This document shows positions 32,636 to 41,916 of a stretch of 64,000 nucleotides of DNA, piece after piece. The notes below the pieces were generated by a model that did no database searches, was not told the DNA's origin, and worked only from the letters and a program-made list of their open reading frames with translations. Numbering within the stretch: the stretch's first letter is position 1; every line of letters starts with the position of its first letter. The position numbers were made by a program, and so were the translations under genes. The DNA is from Azorinus chamasolen (Eukaryota > Mollusca > Bivalvia > Cardiida > Solecurtidae), in the NCBI GenBank assembly GCA_963576725.1, contig OY755242.1, positions 29,438,725 to 29,502,724 on the forward strand, given 5' to 3'.

Positions 32636-32877
32636 CCCTTTCCCACTTGTAAATGCCTTTTAATGCCTTTTAGTACACTCAGATCAGACGGCTCCTATAG
32701 AAGCTGTCTGATCAAGGTCAACTCTGTTTGTTTATGAAGCTAAAATAGATCTGACTCTACAGTTTTTACTGATACCAAAAACTACATAATCACATAATGT
32801 CATTAAAATGCAGCATATAAAAAGATAAATATTCATGATGCCATTATTTCTTACATGAATATTCAACAGTGAAAGGA
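32636..32877. mobile_element. PB-C MITE
   Basis: TTAA at 32632-32635 and 32878-32881, ends CCCTTTCCCACTTGTAAATG and AACAGTGAAAGGA, centre ACGGCTCCTATAGAAGCTGT. It abuts the next PB-C and shares its TTAA. Confidence 0.85.
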
Positions 32878-32881
32878 TTAA

Positions 32882-33086
32882 CCCTTCCCTGTTGAATATT
32901 CTTATAAAAAATAATGATGTCATGAATATTTATTAGCTGAATTCTTATAATGGTATTTGTGCATAAATTTATTAAGTCGTAGTTATAGAATCAGATCTAT
33001 ATAATTATATAAGCCTGTATGAGCCATCTGATCTGGGTCTACTCTGTTTGCAAAGGAGTGAAAAAGAGCTTATATGTAGGAAAGAG
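32882..33086. mobile_element. PB-C MITE, opposite orientation
   Basis: Begins CCCTTCCCTGTTGAATATTC at the shared TTAA and ends TATGTAGGAAAGAG at TTAA 33087-33090. The left half of the centre is lost (ATATAAGCCTGTATGAGCCA). Confidence 0.8.
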
Positions 33087-33386
33087 TTAAAGGGTTAAAT
33101 ATGGTCATTGTTGAATATATAAACAATCTCAAGTAATAGGTAGTAATAGACTAATAGAGGGGTCTGATGCAGGATGGCATAAGCAATTTGTGAAGGAACT
33201 TTGTGTCTACTAGGAATTTTCAGTGTCGGTCTCTATAGAAAATCAATAGTCTTGCTGAGTACTGTTAGATAACTTGTCTGGCTGTGTTCTGTAGGAGTGA
33301 GTCATCGCTTAATCCTTGTTCTGCTATAAACATTGACGTCTGCACAAACACGGATCTGGAGCAATTTTTAGCTACTTCCGTTGTAA

Positions 33387-33604
33387 CCCTTATTCCATGA
33401 ATATTCATGTAAGAAACAATAATATCATGAATATGAATTTGATTATTTTTTGTAATGGTACATGGACACTGAACATTTTGGCCATATCTCTATTATTTCA
33501 TAAGCAAACAGAATAGACCTTGATGAGATGGCTCCTACAGGAGCCGTCTGATATTGGTCTTCTGTTTGCAAAGACGTTGACAGGCTTATTTCAGGAGTAA
33601 AGGG
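33387..33604. mobile_element. PB-C MITE
   Basis: GTAACCCTTATTCCATGAAT to CAGGAGTAAAGGG, centre GGCTCCTACAGGAGCCG, right TTAA (33605-33608) shared with the following PB-B. Confidence 0.82.
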
Positions 33605-33608
33605 TTAA

Positions 33609-33843
33609 CCCTTTCCTTCATATAAACACATTTTCACACATCTACAAATAGTGTAGACCCAGATCAGACGGCTCCTATAGGAGCCGTTTGATCAGTGTCT
33701 GCCCTGTTTGCTTATGAAATTTGATAGATCTGTTTCTTTAGTTTCTAAAATGGCCACATTGTTCCACCTTCCATATTTTATGATTACCATTTTGTCAATC
33801 AATATTCAGTAGGTATTGAAATAAACACAAAGCAGGGAAATGG
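33609..33843. mobile_element. PB-B MITE, full length
   Basis: TTAA at 33605-33608 and 33844-33847, ends CCCTTTCCTTCATATAAACA and GCAGGGAAATGG, perfect centre ACGGCTCCTATAGGAGCCGT. Confidence 0.87.
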
Positions 33844-34125
33844 TTAATTAAGCTTTTGAGAATTAACTGGTCAAGAGACAGTTTGGATCCTGATGAGATG
33901 CCAATTAACTGGATCCAAACTGTTTGCAAATGTAGGTCAAGCCATGATTAATATGGTAAGGATTCACCCTTTCATCACCAGTGTCATTGCGTGCTGAAAA
34001 AATACTTTACTTAAATACATTTTCAAGCAAGACTCCACCCATTATGAATATTGAATATTTTATTTACGCTATGAATGTTCATGTAAGAAAAAATGACATA
34101 ATGAATATTAATTAATCCTCTGCGA

Positions 34126-34860
34126 AGCAGAAGGAGGGGGGTTCATTTGAATGGCCTTTGTCCATCTGTCTGTTCATCTGTCCGTAACAATTTCGTGTCT
34201 GCTCCATATCCTATACCACTGGAGGATTTTCATGAAACTTATCTCAAATGTTAACCGAGTTGAGACAATGTGCTGAACACATGTGGCAGTCATCTTGGCT
34301 CAAGGTCAAGGTTACATTTGAAGGTCAAGTGTTTTAACCTTTAATTTCCATTACATTTTCGTGGCCGCTCAATATTTTCAAAACCCTTTGAATGATGCTC
34401 CTAAAACTTGAGTCAAATCTTAGCTAAATTGAGCTGATGAGCAGAACACATATGACAGTCATGTCAGCTCAAGGTCACATTTGAAGGTCAAGTGTAATTT
34501 CATGTCCGCTCCATATCTCCTATACGCCTTAAAGGATTTTCATGCGACTTGCCTCAAATGTGAACCAATTTAAGATGATGTGCAGAACACATGTGGCAGT
34601 CATATTGGCTTAAGGTCAAGGTCACATTTGAAGGTCAATGTTTTTAACGTTCAATATCCATTACATTTTCGTGTCCACTCCATATCTTCTAAACCCTTTG
34701 AAGGATGTTCATAAAACTTGAGTCAGATCATACTCCATATCTCCTATACCCCCTGTAAGGAATTTTATGAAACTTGCCTCAAATGTTAACCAAGTTGAGA
34801 CGATGTGCAGAACACATGTGGCAGTCATGTCGGCTCAAGGTAAAGGTCGCTCAGTGGAAT
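34126..34860 (+). repeat. R6 dispersed repeat, about four units
   Basis: The start CTCTGCGAAGCAGAAGGAGG is a hairpin-type head, followed by CTGTCTGTTCATCTGTCCG. Diverged units of about 180 bp follow, each with TTTCATGAAACTT, GATGTGCAGAACACATGTGG, CAGTCAT and GGCTCAAGGTCAAGGT...TTTGAAGGTCAA. It is cut at the right by a PB-A half. Confidence 0.85.
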
Positions 34861-35003
34861 CCAATGAAACATTTATTACAATGGTTTCAAACTACAACAT
34901 TCTAAAATTTTCCTTTTCTCTATTTGATGCTCTTTTTTTTTTTTTTCGGTGGATTTATTCAAAGTGGTTGGATCTAAAAATAGCCTATGAGGGAATGGGT
35001 TAA
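34861..35003. mobile_element. PB-A right half
   Basis: ATTTATTACAATGGTTTCAA, CCTTTTCTCTATTTGATGCT, a 14-T run, and the end AGGGAATGGGTTAA. The palindrome's left half is absent. Confidence 0.75.
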
Positions 35004-35094
35004 TCATGTACTCGATAGATATGCCTTTTAATCCCTTTGCAAATGGAGTATACCCAGATCACTATCATCAGATAGCTCCTGTGGTAGCCGTCAG

Positions 35095-35600
35095 AACAGG
35101 GTTTACTCTACTTGCTAAAATAAACATGTAGATCAGATTGGGGTTTCCTCCACTTGTTAAAATAAACATGTAGATCAGATTGGGATTCACTCCACTTGCT
35201 AAAATAAACATGTAGATCAGATTGGGGTTTCCTCCACTTGCTACAATAAACATGTAGATCAGATTGGGGTTTACTCCACTTGCTACAATAAACATGTAGA
35301 TCAGATTGGGGTTTACTCCACTTGCTACAATAAACATGTAGATCAGATTTGGGTTTATTCCACTTGCTAAAATAAACATGTAGATCAGATTGGGGTTTCC
35401 TCCACTTGCTGCAATAAACATGTAGATCAGATTGGGGTTTCCTCCACTTGCTACAATAAACATGTAGATCAGATTGGGGTTTATTCCACTTGCTAAAATA
35501 AACATGTAGATCAGATTGGGGTTTCCTCCACTTGCTACAATAAACATGTAGATCAGATTGGGGTTTACTCCGCTTGCTTTGGGACTAAATAAACATGTAG
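35095..35600. repeat. 42-bp satellite grown from a PB-C right arm, about 12 units
   Basis: The unit is AATAAACATGTAGATCAGAT followed by TGGGGTTTACTCCACTTGCT. Units differ by TTTACT/TTTCCT/TTTATT and by AAA/ACA. 42 bp keeps one minus-strand frame open for 159 residues of a 14-residue repeat. The first unit continues directly from a PB-C centre (AGCTCCTGTGGTAGCCG, then GGGTTTACTCTACTTGCTAA), and PB-C resumes after the last unit (AGATCAGTTTCTGCCATGAC). Confidence 0.93.
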
Positions 35601-35625
35601 ATCAGTTTCTGCCATGACCAAATCG

Positions 35626-35686
35626 AGGGCTTGGTGCAAAACTTTGTGAAGGAGTTAGAATAGTTTTGCACCAATCCCTCGAAATG
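35626..35686. repeat. Hairpin inside PB-C right arm
   Basis: TCGAGGGCTTGGTGCAAAAC and GTTTTGCACCAATCCCTCGA pair almost perfectly around about 20 bp. It interrupts the PB-C arm between CATGACCAAA and AATGGTCCTG. PB-C then ends GGAGAAATGGTTAA near 35784. Confidence 0.8.
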
Positions 35687-35906
35687 GTCCTGTAATCATA
35701 AGCCATTTTGAAAATATATGTTAGAAATATTCATCATGTCTTTATTTTTAACATGAATATTCATATGTATGGAGAAATGGTTAAATATATAACCTCAATA
35801 TAATTAGGTGGGTGCAACCACATATCGTTACTATATGTATAATACAGTAATCACTGAAATTTATTATTATAATGGATTATTGTACCAAGGTCATTTTTGT
35901 TTTCAG

Positions 35907-35967
35907 AAAAAAGAATGACAAGAAGGCAAAAAGGTCAAAGGCAAAAGGCAAGGACAAGAAACCAAAG
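35907..35967 (+). CDS. MYCBP2: MYCBP2 exon 2 (Lys-rich linker)
   Basis: Acceptor TTTTTGTTTTCAG, donor AAG|GTAAAT. It completes the split Lys codon of exon 1 and encodes residues 41-61: KKKNDKKAKR then SKAKGKDKKPK. Vertebrate MYCBP2 has a similar basic run at this place, before the IPD.KL.SNPS.F block. The run could be a nuclear localisation signal, but only its composition suggests that. Confidence 0.85.
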
Positions 35968-36248
35968 GTAAATCATTTGCTGTATGACTGGCCAAGGAGG
36001 GAAAGAGTAGAGTATTAAGATACTGCAACCAGTGTAGACCCAGATCAATCTCTTACATGGTGTCTGATCAAAGTTTGCACAATTTGCAGTAGAAGTAGAC
36101 AAATATCATTTACTCTTAGAATTGACAAAAAATGTTGACCTTGTTTTATCCAAAACCAGTTTCCGTTCCATTGTAGTGGCTTGTCATGGTTCCATACTGT
36201 TAAATTTGTATAGCTCTGCATACAGCTTGCATTTTGTTATGCTTCTAG

Positions 36249-36476
36249 AGAGATAACAGCCCAGAGGAGATTCCAGATGCCCAGATCCCCAACCTAGAAC
36301 TTTGTGGGAACCCATCTTCCTTCTCCGTCTACTCCCTTGTGAGACAGGCACTATTAGAACGATGCATGAAGGAAGCAACCCGGGTGTACCAACAGAGCAG
36401 TGGACGCTACACGGACACAGACTCTGATGATGATGGGGAGGACAGATCAAATCAAAATAATGTCAAAATCCCAAAG
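36249..36476 (+). CDS. MYCBP2: MYCBP2 exon 3
   Basis: Residues 62-137, phase 0 at both ends (228 bp). IPDAQIPNLELCGNPSSFSV matches the family block IPD.KLHSNPSAF. It is followed by YSLVRQALLERCMKEATRV and an acidic stretch TDTDSDDDGED, which corresponds to the GESDSDEEEE stretch of the vertebrate protein. Acceptor GTTATGCTTCTAG, donor AAG|GTAATG. A start two bases later would bring an immediate TAA, which fixes the acceptor. Confidence 0.93.
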
Positions 36477-36784
36477 GTAATGTTTCTAGGGTCTTGATCC
36501 AAATTGTGTCTTAAGACAATTTCTGTCATAGACATACGATGGTAGCCTTAATTGTTGCATGAACATTCTAATCTGATTAGTAGTGGATGTAGTAAAATTA
36601 GAATAAGGTTGGTCATAATATCTTTCATAGGACAAAGTTTGGTCAAACAGTCTGCTCAATTTCATGCTCAACCTATATTCCTAATTGAATACATGTATGA
36701 TTTCAGATCTGTATTGATGTCACAAATTGTTATCTGTGTTCTGTTAATTTTAGTGACATATCATGTGATGTATATGTTTAAAAC

Positions 36785-37018
36785 TTGATATATTTTGCTC
36801 ATACAAATACCTTTTTACGCCTTTGCAAATAGAGTAAACCCAGTTCAGATGGCACCTTTGGAGCTATTTGATCAGGGTCTGCTCTATTTGCTAATGGAGT
36901 TCTATAGATCTGATTCTACATTCCAAATATGCCCTTGTTCATCGGCCGTTATAAAAATTCAGTTAATGAATATTTATAAGTCATAAATTTTTGTACAAAT
37001 ATTCATGAGGAAAAGGGT
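36785..37018. mobile_element. PB-C MITE ending 28 bp before exon 4
   Basis: The left end is drifted (TTTTGCTCATACAAATACC), centre GGCACCTTTGGAGCTAT, right end TCATGAGGAAAAGGGTTACA. The terminal TTAA has become TTAC at 37019-37022. Confidence 0.78.
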
Positions 37019-37048
37019 TACAGTTTATAAGTAACACATGTGTTACAG

Positions 37049-37202
37049 ATTGTTGGACTTGGTTTGCGCGGAGTGTTTGAGATCGTGCGTGAGACACGCA
37101 CACACTACCCAGAGCTGTGCATCAAGGCCATGAAAGCTCTTCTAGACATGCTACAGGGCCAGCAGCCAGAGAGTATGAAATACGAGCCCTCGGACATCAT
37201 TG
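37049..37202 (+). CDS. MYCBP2: MYCBP2 exon 4
   Basis: Residues 138-189. IVGLGLRGVFEIVRETRTHY, PELCIKAMKALLDMLQGQQP and EPSDIIG follow the family pattern (GL..VFELI.ETR...P.LC...L.ALL..LQGQQPE). It forms part of the helical region before the first RCC1-like domain. Acceptor ATGTGTTACAG, donor ATTG|GTAAGT leaving one base. The last 20 bases of the exon and the donor are the founder of a tandem array in the intron. Confidence 0.95.
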
Positions 37203-37680
37203 GTAAGTATGAGCCCTTAGATGTCATGAATGTGTATTAGCTCTCATATCAGACATCATTGGTAAATATGAGCCCTCAGATGTCATGAATGTGTATTAGC
37301 TCTCATATCAGACATCATTGGTAAATATGAGCCCTCAAACGTCATGAATGTATATTAGCTCTCATATCAGACATCACTGGGGAATATAAGCCCTTGGATA
37401 TAATAAATTTATATAAGCTGCCATATCAGACATTGGTAAATATGATACCTTTGACATCATAAATGTATATTAGGTCTCTTATCAGACATTAGTAAATGTC
37501 CCTTGAACATCATAAATGTGTATTAGCTGTCATATCAGACATCATTAGTAAATAATAGCCGTTGGACTTCATAAAAGTACATGTATTAGCTCTAATATTA
37601 GACATAATTCGTAAATATGAACCCAGAGACATCATAGATGTATATTAACTCTCATAGCAGGCATCTTTGGTGTTTACTCT
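37176..37680 (+). repeat. 59-bp tandem array built from the exon 4 donor, about 9 units
   Basis: Units read GACATCATTGGTAAATATGA, then GCCCTCAGATGTCATGAATG, then TGTATTAGCTCTCATATCA. The first three donors (GT at 37203, 37262 and 37321) are exactly 59 bp apart. Later units are progressively diverged (GACATCACTGGGGAATATAA, GACATTAGTAAATGTCC). The exon itself supplies the first ACGAGCCCTCGGACATCATT. Confidence 0.93.
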
Positions 37681-37821
37681 TGTTTGCAAAAGTTTGTAAA
37701 GGCAATTTTTTTTTATTAGGTAAAGGGAAAGGTTAATATTGTGTGGACTTTACTGTTAAAGGTTGAACAGTGCGGGACCCCATATTTAAAATTCAACAAT
37801 CAAAAGGTTGATTTATTCCAG

Positions 37822-38018
37822 ATGGTTTGTTTCAACTGCTCATGGAGATTGCCACCAACTCAGGGCCGGACTATGTCCATGAGGGTCTCTCACTTACCTC
37901 CCTTGCATGCTCAGGGCTGATCAGCCTTGTGATTGCCTTAGGGGACACGGGAAAGCTCCTCACAGCTGTGTCGGCCATGTTGATGAGCACTGGAACTCTT
38001 GCAACGCAAAGGATCAAG
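37822..38018 (+). CDS. MYCBP2: MYCBP2 exon 5
   Basis: Residues 189-254. DGLFQLLMEIATNSGPDYVH, SLTSLACSGLISLVIALGDT, GKLLTAVSAMLM follow the family pattern LFQLLLEI...SLTALSCACLFSLV...G.TG..L.AISAIL. The acceptor TTTATTCCAG completes the split Asp codon; donor AAG|GTATTC, phase 0. A TIR element begins only 12 bp after the exon end. Confidence 0.95.
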
Positions 38019-38030
38019 GTATTCCGGTTA

Positions 38031-39063
38031 CTGTAAAACAGGTTTTATTAGCGACAATATATATTTCGCGCGAATGCGTTGCCCCGCGAAATCAATATTT
38101 TCGCTAATAAATCGGTAACAAGTATAAAAAGGAGTAACGTCCGAAATCGGTATATCCGGAATATGGTCAGATTTATCATGTCGTCGTCCATGTGTTTTCT
38201 GCATTAATAACATTCTTCGTTCAACACAAATGTTGGATGAAGTGTACTGCTTCCATATATTTTGTTTAGTAAACAAAAAAGTGTTTAAATAAAAAATACA
38301 GACCGAAAAATGGAAGAATGTTTCTCTTCTTCATTGATCTCCGTGAAAAGGGAAGTAACTCTTATATACATACATGTATACATGTACGGCAAGTGGTAAA
38401 TTGTCGTAGAAACATCTGGTTGTTTTTGTACAATTACGGAATTTTGAAACAGGTTTGACTCTATGTGTTTGTGAAAAACAATTCACTCATTTTGACTATT
38501 GAATACCGGCTTATGCCAAGCAGCGTTTAACAGATCAACACGTATACATATACAAACTTGTAAATTTGTTTTCACACGTTTACCGTCCAAGTCTCAATAG
38601 GGGCACTGATTTAACCTTTAGCCTCATAATGGACAAATCGTGATAACCATTTCTTTTGCAGACAGTTTTGATCCAAATAAGACACCGAAGTAATAAATGA
38701 GTAGTAACTTTGTTGCTTACATTTCCACCATTTCATTAGTAGACCGGTGTGTCACGTTGTGCTATACATCCGAGTTTTAGGTAAAGTTCTCAAAACAAAT
38801 ACAAAATCGAATACTGGTAAATACAGGCCTTAACGCTATACGTTATCGATTGATAACCCGTAAATTGCCGACGGCAGTTACATACATTCGGCAGAAATTT
38901 ATTCTTTGCCCTTTTTACAGCGTTCGGCAGAGTTTTATACGAGTCTATTTCCGTTAAGTTAATTTAGCGAGATGGACGCCGTAGCGAAATCATCATGACG
39001 CGAATTAATACGAAATCACAATTACGCGAAATAATCATGGCGCGAATATAACCTGTTTTACAG
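38031..39063. mobile_element. 1,033-bp TIR element at the exon 5 donor
   Basis: CTGTAAAACAGGTT and AACCTGTTTTACAG are inverted ends, flanked by TA at 38029-38030 and 39064-39065. Subterminal sequence is rich in TTCGCG / CGCGAA on both sides (TATTTCGCGCGAATGCG, GCGCGAATATAACC). The interior has no transposase. The TA duplication fits the Tc1/mariner-pogo group, but the CGCGAAAT-rich ends are distinctive. Confidence 0.85.
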
Positions 39064-39104
39064 TACTGTTTTCTGTGATGGGCTGGATTGAAAAAAATAA
39101 TATT

Positions 39105-39360
39105 TACCCTTCACTTGATAGAGATATCATTTGATGCTTTGCAAACAGAATAGGCCCAGGTCTGATGGCTTCTGTAGAAGCAGTCTGATCAGGGTCTGTT
39201 CTGGTTGTTTATAGAATGATATAGATTTGATTCTACAGTTTCTGCCATGCCTAAAAATTCTCTTGTTATTGTGTCATGTGATAAAAATTAAATGAATTAA
39301 TATTCATACAGACATTATTTCATACATTAATGTTCATTTAGTAATTTGATAACTTTGAAG
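39105..39360. mobile_element. PB-C MITE
   Basis: ACCCTTCACTTGATAGAGAT start, centre GGCTTCTGTAGAAGCAG (core changed but still symmetric), TTGATTCTACAGTTTCTGCC, and a right end TTCATTTAGTAATTTGATAA without AAAGGG. Confidence 0.65.
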
Positions 39361-39427
39361 CAAGTGTTAAGGGTTTTGTGCTGTATTCGGATATATCCCA
39401 GCTATCCTGTATTTTTTAGTAGCTTAA

Positions 39428-39669
39428 CCCTTTCCCTGTTCTGTGTTCATTCAAAATTTCAATACCTACTGAAGATTCATAGATAAAATGATTATAACAA
39501 AATATGGAAGATGGAAAGTTGTAGCCATTTTAAAAAGTAAAGACACAGATCTTTGAAATTCTATTATCAAACAGAGTAGACCCTGATCTGACGGCTCCTC
39601 TGGGAGCCGTCTGATCTGGGTCTTCTCTGTTTGCAAATGCGTGAAAACATGTTTATATGAGGGAAAGGG
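39428..39669. mobile_element. PB-B MITE ending 30 bp before exon 6
   Basis: TTAA at 39424-39427 and 39670-39673, ends CCCTTTCCCTGTTCTGTGTT and ATATGAGGGAAAGGG, centre GACGGCTCCTCTGGGAGCCGTC. Confidence 0.87.
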
Positions 39670-39703
39670 TTAAGTACTTACATAACTAATTTGTAATTCT
39701 CAG

Positions 39704-39842
39704 GTACCTGGTATCCTGACCTCACTACAGAAGAGTGTACAGGCGGTACTGCTTGGAAGAACACAGCTACCTGATTGGTTCAGCCTTGGGGTGAAGGACA
39801 AATCCCAGCTGTACTCCTTTAAACTAGAGGACATACCACCAG
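39704..39842 (+). CDS. MYCBP2: MYCBP2 exon 6
   Basis: Residues 255-301. VPGILTSLQKSVQAVLLGRT, QLPDWFSLGV, YSFKLEDIPP match the family pattern VPTILNSLQRSVQAVLVG.....DWF..GI. Acceptor TTGTAATTCTCAG, donor CCAG|GTATGT leaving one base. Confidence 0.95.
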
Positions 39843-40109
39843 GTATGTTTGCTTGACCTTTGCAAGTAGTTTGGATTCAGATGATAATACAGTTATTTTG
39901 GGTCTCATCAAGATCCAATATTTTTGATAGCATGCTTATTAATAGTTAACCTTTATTTGATAGAGATTCATATTTATACATTGGCAAAGAGAGTGAACCC
40001 AAGTCATACAGTAATTTGATTTTGGTCTGCTCTGTTTGCTTATTTGTTACAAGTTAGATTCTTTATTGTTTAGGTTGGCAGTAAATTTCCTTATTTTATA
40101 GTTTAGTAC

Positions 40110-40339
40110 AACAAACATTTGTTACCTTATAGAAAGGCATTTTCATGCCTTTGCAAACAGAGATTACACAGATCAGATGACTGTCCTATAGGAGCAGTCT
40201 GGTCAGGGTCTGCTCTGCTTGCCTGAGGAATTATTTAAATCTGATTATACAGTTTCTGCCAAGGTTAATATACCCTGTATTCATATGCCATTGCAAGTTC
40301 ATAAATATGTTGTTATTATTTCTTACATGAATAGGGTAA
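40110..40339. mobile_element. PB-C fragments before exon 7
   Basis: GCATTTTCATGCCTTTGCAA, centre CTGTCCTATAGGAGCAGTC, TCTGATTATACAGTTTCTGC and the end TCTTACATGAATAGGGTAAG, 26 bp before the exon. An older PB-C trace lies at 39945-40065. Confidence 0.65.
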
Positions 40340-40365
40340 GATGTGGTGTGTTGATACAGTTTCAG

Positions 40366-40475
40366 AGTTGGAGAGTTCCAGTATCACTGCTATCACCAGT
40401 GACGGCCAGTACCTTTACCTGCACAACAAGTTTGGACTGTTCAAGATTGGCTCGGGCTATGGTGGTTCCATCATG
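40366..40475 (+). CDS. MYCBP2: MYCBP2 exon 7
   Basis: Residues 301-337. ELESSSITAITSDGQYLYLH, then NKFGLFKIGSGYGGSIM, following family FLYLLCKDGLYKIGSGYSGTV. It is the first blade-like strand pair leading into the RCC1-like domain. Two acceptors six bases apart (GATACAG at 40359, GTTTCAG at 40365) both keep the frame; I chose the downstream one. Donor ATG|GTGTGT, phase 0. Confidence 0.9.
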
Positions 40476-40559
40476 GTGTGTAACAATTTAGCAGAGCATA
40501 GATAAGAGGCATATTGTTCTATTTAAATCTCTTATTTGTCTGCTATTAACCCGGTCTTG

Positions 40560-40850
40560 CTGGTACTTCTAAGAATTGCCTAAGAATTCCCTAGATCGTA
40601 TGCACCTTTAAAAATGCAGTTAATTAATATTTCTAAATTCATTATTTCTTTCATAAATATTCATGGAGTAAATATTCTTGCTAGAGTCTTGAAAATACAC
40701 CTCTTGCTAGTCTTACCTAAGAATCTATACAGAATCATACACAGAGCAAACAGAGCAGACCCTTATCAAACAATGCCAATAGGAGCTGTCTGATCTGGGT
40801 CTACTGTGTTTGCAAAAGCATATCTATTGAGTTAAAAGGCAGATCTATGA
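40560..40850. mobile_element. PB-C fragments
   Basis: A right arm (TTAATTAATATTTCTAAATT to ATTCATGGAGTAAAT, 40615-40675) is followed by a second piece with AGCAAACAGAGCAGACCCTT, centre ATGCCAATAGGAGCTG and ATTGAGTTAAAAGG. Confidence 0.6.
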
Positions 40851-40962
40851 TGAGTAGAAATGTATTTCTATCAATTTAAGGGTTAGTGAATTCATGCCTC
40901 ATTTTCTATAAGAGATAATATTTTAGTATAATTTCACTTCTTTTATGTTTTGTTTCTGTTAA

Positions 40963-41183
40963 CCCATTCCCGAATATTGATGCCTTTTGACGCTTCTGTA
41001 AAAGTCACTTTGTGAAACCATTGTGATAAAGAGAGCATTTGCTCCACAGGAGCAAAAGCTCTATTTATCACAATGGTTTCAAAACTATACAATTCTGAAA
41101 ATTTCCTTTTCTCTAGTTAATGCTCCTTTTTGGTAGATTTAATCAAAGAGGTTAGGTCTAAAAATAGCCTAAGTGGGAATGGG
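40963..41183. mobile_element. PB-A MITE ending 22 bp before exon 8
   Basis: TTAA at 40959-40962 and 41184-41187, ends CCCATTCCCGAATATTGATG and AAGTGGGAATGGG, centre TTTGCTCCACAGGAGCAAA. Confidence 0.87.
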
Positions 41184-41209
41184 TTAATATTGTGTATGTC
41201 TAATTTCAG

Positions 41210-41275
41210 GGTCACATATACTGTCACAAAGAAATGCTGCCAGCAAAGACTAGTGTATGGCTGGCATATGCAAGG
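41210..41275 (+). CDS. MYCBP2: MYCBP2 exon 8
   Basis: Residues 338-359: GHIYCHKEMLPAKTSVWLAY and AR. The family has GHIYNSTSRI....KSWLGYAQ here. 66 bp, phase 0 at both ends. Acceptor GTCTAATTTCAG, donor AGG|GTAAGA. The last base of intron 7 and the exon start allow GGT as the first codon. Confidence 0.9.
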
Positions 41276-41344
41276 GTAAGAAGCATTCTAAAATAATCTT
41301 CACCTTTTAATTACTTAGATTTTTATCTGTTTTTAGCGATATTT

Positions 41345-41561
41345 ATTTCTTATATGAATATTCATGGGTTAATAAATTTTGCTAAGTCTTATTTGGTCAT
41401 TCTGTGTCATCAGGGTCTACTCTGTTCACTTATTGAATCTGAATCTGATTCTATTGTTTTATATAACAATATAAGCAAATTAGATATTATTATTGACAAG
41501 GTGAAGTATATAATATTCATTATGTGGAGTGTTCCATGAATATTCACAAAGGAAAGTGTTA
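41345..41561. mobile_element. PB-C fragments ending about 30 bp before exon 9
   Basis: TTCTTATATGAATATTCATG-GGTTAA at the left; GGGTCTACTCTGTTCACTTA in the middle; GAATATTCACAAAGGAAAGT-GTTAAAG at the right with TTAA at 41562-41565. The centre is missing. Confidence 0.55.
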
Positions 41562-41595
41562 AAGTGTTTATATATTATGTTTTTTTTGCCTCTAG

Positions 41596-41686
41596 GATAT
41601 ACTGCTGTGTAGGATAGACAACTCATCTCAGCTGTGTATGATCAACACAGACAGCCTGGAGGTGGAGAATCTCTGCGAAATGGATG
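41596..41686 (+). CDS. MYCBP2: MYCBP2 exon 9
   Basis: Residues 360-390: DILLCRIDNSSQLCMINTDS and LEVENLCEMD. It follows the family order (YLLYRDVNNHSM.AI.ISPETLE). Acceptor TTTTTTTGCCTCTAG, donor GATG|GTAACA leaving one base. Confidence 0.9.
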
Positions 41687-41916
41687 GTAACACAACCTTT
41701 AGAAAAAAAATTCTCACATAGCTTCCCTTATCTACGGGTTAGAACAACGGGTTAAGATTCTCTTATCAGTAACACGTGTAAGAACACTTTAGAATATGTA
41801 TGACGTCATATATGACGTCAAACTGGGGGAAAACCGTTGTTTGCATGTCATTAAAAGGGAAAAAATAGATATATATCTACACTGTTTGGTTATGTGAGAA
41901 AAAGAATCTGATGCTC

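Noticed and set aside
35068..35547. 159-residue minus-strand repeat protein (14-residue unit)
   Set aside because: The 42-bp satellite keeps the frame open by its period. It arises from a MITE arm and shows no constraint pattern that I can see.
36184..36450. 88-residue minus-strand frame
   Set aside because: It is antisense to MYCBP2 exon 3, whose + strand frame is strongly supported by family motifs and splice sites.
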